A stretch of DNA of 64,000 bases from Chrysomallon squamiferum (lineage: Eukaryota > Mollusca > Gastropoda > Neomphalida > Peltospiridae). Below, piece after piece: positions 58,931 to 64,000 of the stretch (positions are counted from its first letter, which is position 1; each line of letters begins with the position of its first letter). The position numbers and the translations under genes are program-made. The DNA lies in the NCBI GenBank assembly GCA_012295275.1, contig CM022679.1, positions 13,062,915 through 13,126,914 on the forward strand, given 5' to 3'. Under the pieces are notes generated by a model that was not told the origin of the DNA, made no database searches, and worked only from the letters and a program-made list of their open reading frames with translations.

Positions 58931-60703
58931 ATCTATTACAGGCTAATTGCCAAGACATTTCAAATACTGAAGCTATTAACTCTTATTAAGTGTATCTTTT
59001 CCCTAAACACTAATTAAAGCCAATTAAACCTGCGCGTGTGTTACAACCCCCTATAGAGACCAAATCTAAACACCATCATCCAACACAGTTAAAATCATTA
59101 ACAAATCGCACAGAACCACTGTTTCCTTTCTTTGTTACCTTTGTGTGGTTTTTTGGCTTAAATTTATAAACATGCTTCCAACCATGAAGTGTTCAAGCAT
59201 GCCTCTCCAGGGAACCGTCTGGGATTTCTCCAGAGAGTTCTATGGATAAACTGGTTTTGACGTTTTGCCAGAACTGCAGTTTGTTACATGCGAGATTTCG
59301 CCGGGATGCAAAGTGCAGGGTAAACAGTCTCGGTGATGAATTACTCGCCTCTTGTCGGATAGCCAATAAAAAGACGACTCTCGTAAATAACGGCCGAGAG
59401 AAGGAGAGATTTCTGTTTCCTTCACAATCTCGGAAAATCGTTTAAAACGTTACTAGACGCACGTGTCAGAATCTTTTTTAAAAGTGAGAGAAATAATAGA
59501 AAGTGGTTCTTTTTTTTTTTAAAAAAATATATATATGTATTTAGGGTTATCAGGGACATAGAAAGAGTAATAATAAAGGAATTAGGGAAGACGCTTACTT
59601 AAAAAAGTAAGTAAATGCCTTACATTTTGTATTATTTTGTTTTCGTCTAATGCTTGTGCCAACCGCTTTAACGATTATGTTGTTATTCTGACATGTTTGT
59701 AGACTACATCTACTGAAACGTAAGCTGCTGTGCTTTATTTTGTATTAGCGCGTAATATAACGCACATTACTCTGTACCATTAGGTTTAAACGCATACTCT
59801 AACATGTTTGCTAATGAATATACCATTATTTGCAGTTATACTTTATAATTTTAGTGCCTATTGTAGTAGTAGTTTTAGTAGCATCGGCAGCAGTAGTAGC
59901 AGTAGTAGTAGTAGTAGAGTAGCAGTAGCAGCAGAAGACGAAGAAATGGTTGTGTAGGGTGTAGGTAGTAGCAGTAGAAGCTTCAGACGTTTACGAATAA
60001 AAAAAATCTCTCCGATTTATTAAATAATTCATTATGAGAAAGTCTAAGTAAGACAAAATATACATGTGTCTGAGCATGCACTATAAAGCACAGATGTGTC
60101 ACTAAGACAGCTTTATTTTTTAATTTAATAAAAATATGTCACGTAAGAAGGATCTACGCATATCTGGGTATATACGCATATACTTAATTTACACATTTAC
60201 AGCAGGACAGATCAGTCCAAAGCTAAACCTACAGAATAATACTTCTGATTTTATAAATCAAAATACAAAATTCACTTGACGAACTCCTGTTCTGAAATGC
60301 GTCCAATACTAACAAGACACTTATATACCTGCATATTCATTTCGTTCGATAAAACCGTAGCGAACAAGAAACGAAGATTAAGTTGTTGAATATCGGAGAT
60401 AGCGAGAAGCCATTCTCATCGCGATTCTCTTATCTTTTGGTGAACCCGGAGAAGTCTGCTGTTGATGAATCTCGCACACGGAGCATGGAGCTTTGATAAC
60501 AAATCTAATACATTATCGTTACCCACACAAGCGGAAGTAAACATCACCAACAGTGATGCATGCCTCTAATCATGATGCCATCTGGTAAAAGATTTGGTGT
60601 AATTATCATGTTCTAAAATGTCTGAAGATACTGTGTACGTACATATGTTTGGATGTGTTTTTCTATGTACGTAAACGTGTGTGTTTATATAAAGCTATAT
60701 ATA

Positions 60704-60711
<8 letters not shown>

Positions 60712-60755
<44 letters not shown>

Positions 60756-60756
60756 A
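60712..60756 (+). repeat. (AT)n microsatellite
   Basis: AT run with one TTT interruption, followed by a CG-containing stretch (ACGCGCGTGCG). Confidence 0.92.
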
Positions 60757-61129
60757 TACGCGCGTGCGAACGTAAGACAAAAAATAAATTTTAGAAGCTG
60801 TTTTTAGTATTGCATTCTCATCATCTTCATCACCACCATCACCATTAGTGTTATCAGTACGATATGATATGAAGAGATATATGTAGCAATCCTTTTACAT
60901 TTTTCTTTCTGGATATCTTAGAAGATATTAAATCATCATTATATATGTATAGAATTTTATTTTAAAAGCATAACAATAAATTTAAAAAGAAATAATAAAT
61001 ACGTAACAGCAACCACAACAACATTAATAATTCTGTACAATTACAGTGATTATTAACTTTTTAAAGTATTTTTTTTTTCTTTTCAATTATTTTCAATTAT
61101 ATTTCGCACATACGTTAGAAATTAGTCTC

Positions 61130-61500
61130 GGACAAGATTCAGGACAGCGCTAGATCAGACGTTTACATTTCGTAGTCAAGCTTTTGTTACTGGCACATAA
61201 ACCACGAACGTTGAGATCCCGTTACCGAAAGATGCGTCCACTGCGAAACCAAAGAGCCCGCCACGTGGCTTCGTTCTACCCTCAGTAGAAACTTAACCGT
61301 CTCCGGCTGTGTGATTTAACAACACGGGTCTCCGCTTGAGGCCGATTTAACACGGACAGATTACGAAATCCGAACAGTCAGTGATACAAGATGTTGAAAC
61401 CGCAATGCTGCAGTTACTCGCGAACACGTGAATCGAGTAGATGCAGAATTAGTCAGCTGACTGGAACTGTCTGTAACTGTCTGTTTAGTAATATCGCCTA
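61130..61500. promoter_or_regulatory. GC- and CpG-richer island upstream of GPCR copy 3
   Basis: A 370-base stretch with many CG dinucleotides in otherwise AT-rich DNA, 1.2 kb before the ATG. It has no long open frame. It could hold a promoter or a non-coding 5' exon of the receptor, or an old repeat. Function is inferred only from composition and position. Confidence 0.3.
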
Positions 61501-62582
61501 ATAACTTACGAGGTTTTAGAGTTTTATTTGCATTGTGATGTATTATATAGAATTTTTCTGTTCCATCAGATGTGAGCGTAAATTTAATCGGAGCTATTAG
61601 TTTGGTAAAATAAGTTTAAATTTGGCATTTTCCGTACTGGTGCTCCCCCCCCCTCTTAATCCATGAAATGGAGGGTCAACGGCATTTTTAAACTAAAATT
61701 GTTTCTGCAGTAATTTACCAAATTAGAAATGAATTTTATTTCGCATGCCAGAACCTCATATATAACATTAACAGTCGCAAAAAAAAAAAATCGCCAAATG
61801 TTTTTTATACTAAACATGATGTAATTACGTACGAAGTTTTCTGTGAAATGAAATATCTAAAAAGCTCTGTTATCTGTTTTCTGTACGTTTATAAAGCAAT
61901 TAAACAAACCCACGCATTATACCTACCTGTCGCCCTACCTAAGTACTGTATCATACTTCTTTAACCTTTTTCAAAACGAAACTTTAAATTGTAATGTGAT
62001 ACATATATATAAGCTTTTCCTGTTAACTGTAACAATCACTTAAACCATTAAACTGTAATCTATACAGATCTCCTTGTTTGATTTTCTTTTTTTTTTTCTT
62101 ATCAGATAAACATTTGTCGAAATATCTTCTTACACTTTACATTACAGCATTGACGTGTACTACCATGACTATGATTTTTATTTCTTTATTAGAATGTGTA
62201 AGGTGTTTATTCTTCTTCTTCTCATTATTGTTGTTGTTGTTGTTATTGTTGTTGTTGTTGTTGTTCTTCTTCTTCTTCTTCTTATTATTATTATTATTAT
62301 TTTCAGATGACGCGGAATGAAACTGAACAATAAGCGCTCCGGTAACTGATACAAATGATGGACAGAAAAAGACCAACTGCTTCTAAATGTCTTGGTTTGA
62401 AAACCCCTAGCCATGTTTTGTATAGGATCTTGAACATCTCTAGCTGAAAAACAGCTTTCTTATTCTTTAGTAACGTTCACTGAGAAAGTATAGACACTAA
62501 ATAAAAAATTAAAAAATACAAATAAAAACAATATAAATAAATAATGCTCGCTAACAGAACCTTGAATAGCATGCGTAATATA

Positions 62583-62632
62583 ATTAAGGAATGTAAAGTG
62601 ATTTCGCATTAAGGAATGTAAAGTGATTTCGC
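62583..62632 (+). repeat. 25-base direct tandem repeat upstream of GPCR copy 3
   Basis: Two perfect 25-base units, 62583-62607 and 62608-62632, starting ATTAAGGAATGTAAAG. They end 83 bases before the ATG. Confidence 0.92.
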
Positions 62633-62715
62633 ACTAAATTATATACGAAGAAAGACTCACGAATATTCCGTGTAAAGTAACAGCGATATTCATATTACAA
62701 ATTGTTGTTTGTAAA

Positions 62716-63714
62716 ATGTCTTTGTCAGACACGACGATGTGGTTCAATAGTAACTCTTTAGTGAACGAAACAACAGGAGAAGACAACTCTGATCCTATCA
62801 GTATTTCCCAAACTTTGCTCATCATAGTCAACTTTTTTATGATGATCTTTATCTGCGTTGGAAATCTTTTCACCATCTTGGCTGTCTGGAAAACGCCGTC
62901 GCTAAGAACTGTACCCAACATGTACGTCGTATCTCTGGCCGTGGCTGACTTTCTCACCGGATTAATCATACCGTACTACGCTTTATCGTTGTACCCGCCA
63001 TTACAAAAGGAGCTGGACAAGCGAAAGTATTTATGTCTGTTCCGCTACGTCTGGTTCCACGTGTTCGTCGCCAAGTCGATAGGAAGCATGGTTGCGATTT
63101 CCTTCGACCGGTTTCTTTTCATCCGCTACCCGTTGCACTACAGAACTATGACGAGCCCAGCCAAAGCCGGAAGCGTCATTGCTGTCATTTGGATTTTGTC
63201 CTTGTTGCTGGGATTCGTTCCGCTGTTCCACAACCACTGGTCAGAAAGCGGCGGGTGTTACTCCTTCAAGATCCTCACCCCAGAGTACAGAGTGTACGGT
63301 CTCTGTCCGGCTTTCTTCATCTGTTGTTTGCTAACGGCTGGATTTTACATTTACATTGTCAAGAAAGCGATGAAGCACCAACGAAGGAACAGAGAACGCA
63401 AACAGTCTCAAAGCAGCGGTGCTCTTCTGAACACGAGCAACGACTGGAAGTCCATTAAAGTGTTCATTCTAGTGTTCGGTGTATTTTTCGTGTGCTGGGT
63501 TCCAAATTTTACTCTCTTAGTCGTTTGCTACATATGGAATGTAAATCCAAAAATTATCCGTTTTACTGTCATCTTGGGATTTCTGAATTCGGGGATGAAT
63601 TTCATAATTTACGCGTGTCAGAACCAAAATTTCAGACAAGCCTTTAAATCTTTTGTAGGAATACGGAGGCAACAGACTGTGACCACTTCGATTTCGCGAA
63701 CAACACGGAATTAA
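62716..63714 (+). CDS. Intronless class A (rhodopsin-like) orphan GPCR, copy 3 (332 aa)
   Basis: Landmarks are a glycosylation site in VNETT near residue 17, GN1.50 (50), Asp2.50 in LAVAD (78), Cys107 and Cys181 for the disulfide, DRF (131-133) instead of DRY, intact CWVP (260-263) and NFIIY (295-299) in place of NPxxY. Position 3.32 is Phe. The third intracellular loop is strongly basic (KHQRRNRERK), consistent with G-protein contact. The Ser/Thr-rich C-terminus (TVTTSISRTT) could be phosphorylated. An alternative start is Met8. A 25-base direct repeat lies 84 bases upstream of the ATG. It is closest in layout to copy 2, with Cys and aromatic residues at matching positions. Confidence 0.95.
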   Translation: MSLSDTTMWFNSNSLVNETTGEDNSDPISISQTLLIIVNFFMMIFICVGNLFTILAVWKTPSLRTVPNMYVVSLAVADFLTGLIIPYYALSLYPPLQKELDKRKYLCLFRYVWFHVFVAKSIGSMVAISFDRFLFIRYPLHYRTMTSPAKAGSVIAVIWILSLLLGFVPLFHNHWSESGGCYSFKILTPEYRVYGLCPAFFICCLLTAGFYIYIVKKAMKHQRRNRERKQSQSSGALLNTSNDWKSIKVFILVFGVFFVCWVPNFTLLVVCYIWNVNPKIIRFTVILGFLNSGMNFIIYACQNQNFRQAFKSFVGIRRQQTVTTSISRTTRN

Positions 63715-63898
63715 CGTACATCTGCATTTGTGATATTAAATGGAACAAAAGACGTATAGAAATAAAACTTTGGAAACATTATTCTTTTAAAAATATCCTA
63801 ACCAAATAAAACGAAACAAAAATACCTTTAAGCAAACGAGTCGAACCACTGTGGTGACAAATACGGAATATTCTCTCATAACGATTAACCTGAAATTA

Positions 63899-63899
<1 letters not shown>

Positions 63900-63965
<66 letters not shown>

Positions 63966-63990
63966 TACATACATACATACATACATACAT
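63900..63990 (+). repeat. (CA)n and (CATA)n microsatellite after GPCR copy 3
   Basis: About 60 bases of CA followed by about seven CATA units, close to the window end. Confidence 0.95.
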
Positions 63991-64000
63991 ATGAATATAC

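Noticed and set aside
59242-59445. Small 67-codon open frame with mixed composition
   Set aside because: The opposite strand is also open, there is no recognisable family, and nothing supports transcription or splicing.

Overview
This is animal nuclear DNA. It is AT-rich, with spliced genes using GT..AG introns, long simple-sequence tracts and several decayed copies of what looks like a tRNA-headed SINE. I recognise that SINE from memory as abundant in molluscan, especially gastropod, genomes, so a marine gastropod or other mollusc is my best guess. The species cannot be fixed from the sequence alone.

Region 1 (300-38,510, + strand): the 3' four-fifths of SMG1, the phosphatidylinositol 3-kinase-related kinase that phosphorylates UPF1 in nonsense-mediated mRNA decay. 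I traced 58 consecutive exons whose phases all agree except at one point. They encode about 2,825 residues, from the N-terminal helical-repeat region through the FAT-like region, FRB-like bundle, kinase core and long SMG1-specific C-terminal insertion to the FATC end at 34,684. Roughly the first 800 residues lie upstream of the window. The exception is an apparent one-base loss at about 8,225-8,228. A very long 3' UTR with its own degenerate tandem repeat ends near the AATAAA at 38,490.

Region 2 (41,528-48,190, - strand): a convergent four-exon gene for a protein of about 236 residues. It is rich in Pro, Tyr, Trp and Arg and I could not assign it; it loosely resembles small ciliary or sperm microtubule-associated proteins. 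An extra exon-like segment lies inside its first intron.

Region 3 (50,541-63,714, + strand): three intronless class A (rhodopsin-like) GPCR genes of 308, 321 and 332 residues, dispersed over 13 kb in the same orientation. They are clearly related. All three carry Phe in place of Pro in the TM7 NPxxY motif and none has the aminergic Asp in TM3, so they look like a lineage-specific orphan receptor family. The DNA between them is filled with (GA)n, (CA)n, (AT)n and trinucleotide repeats.

There are no CRISPR arrays, rRNA or tRNA genes, operons or intact transposons. The main points for a second look are decayed tandem duplications of SMG1 exon starts (one would act as a poison exon if spliced in), the SMG1 frameshift, the shared NFxxY signature of the receptors, the 3' UTR and stop-codon minisatellites, and the unassigned minus-strand gene with its orphan exon.
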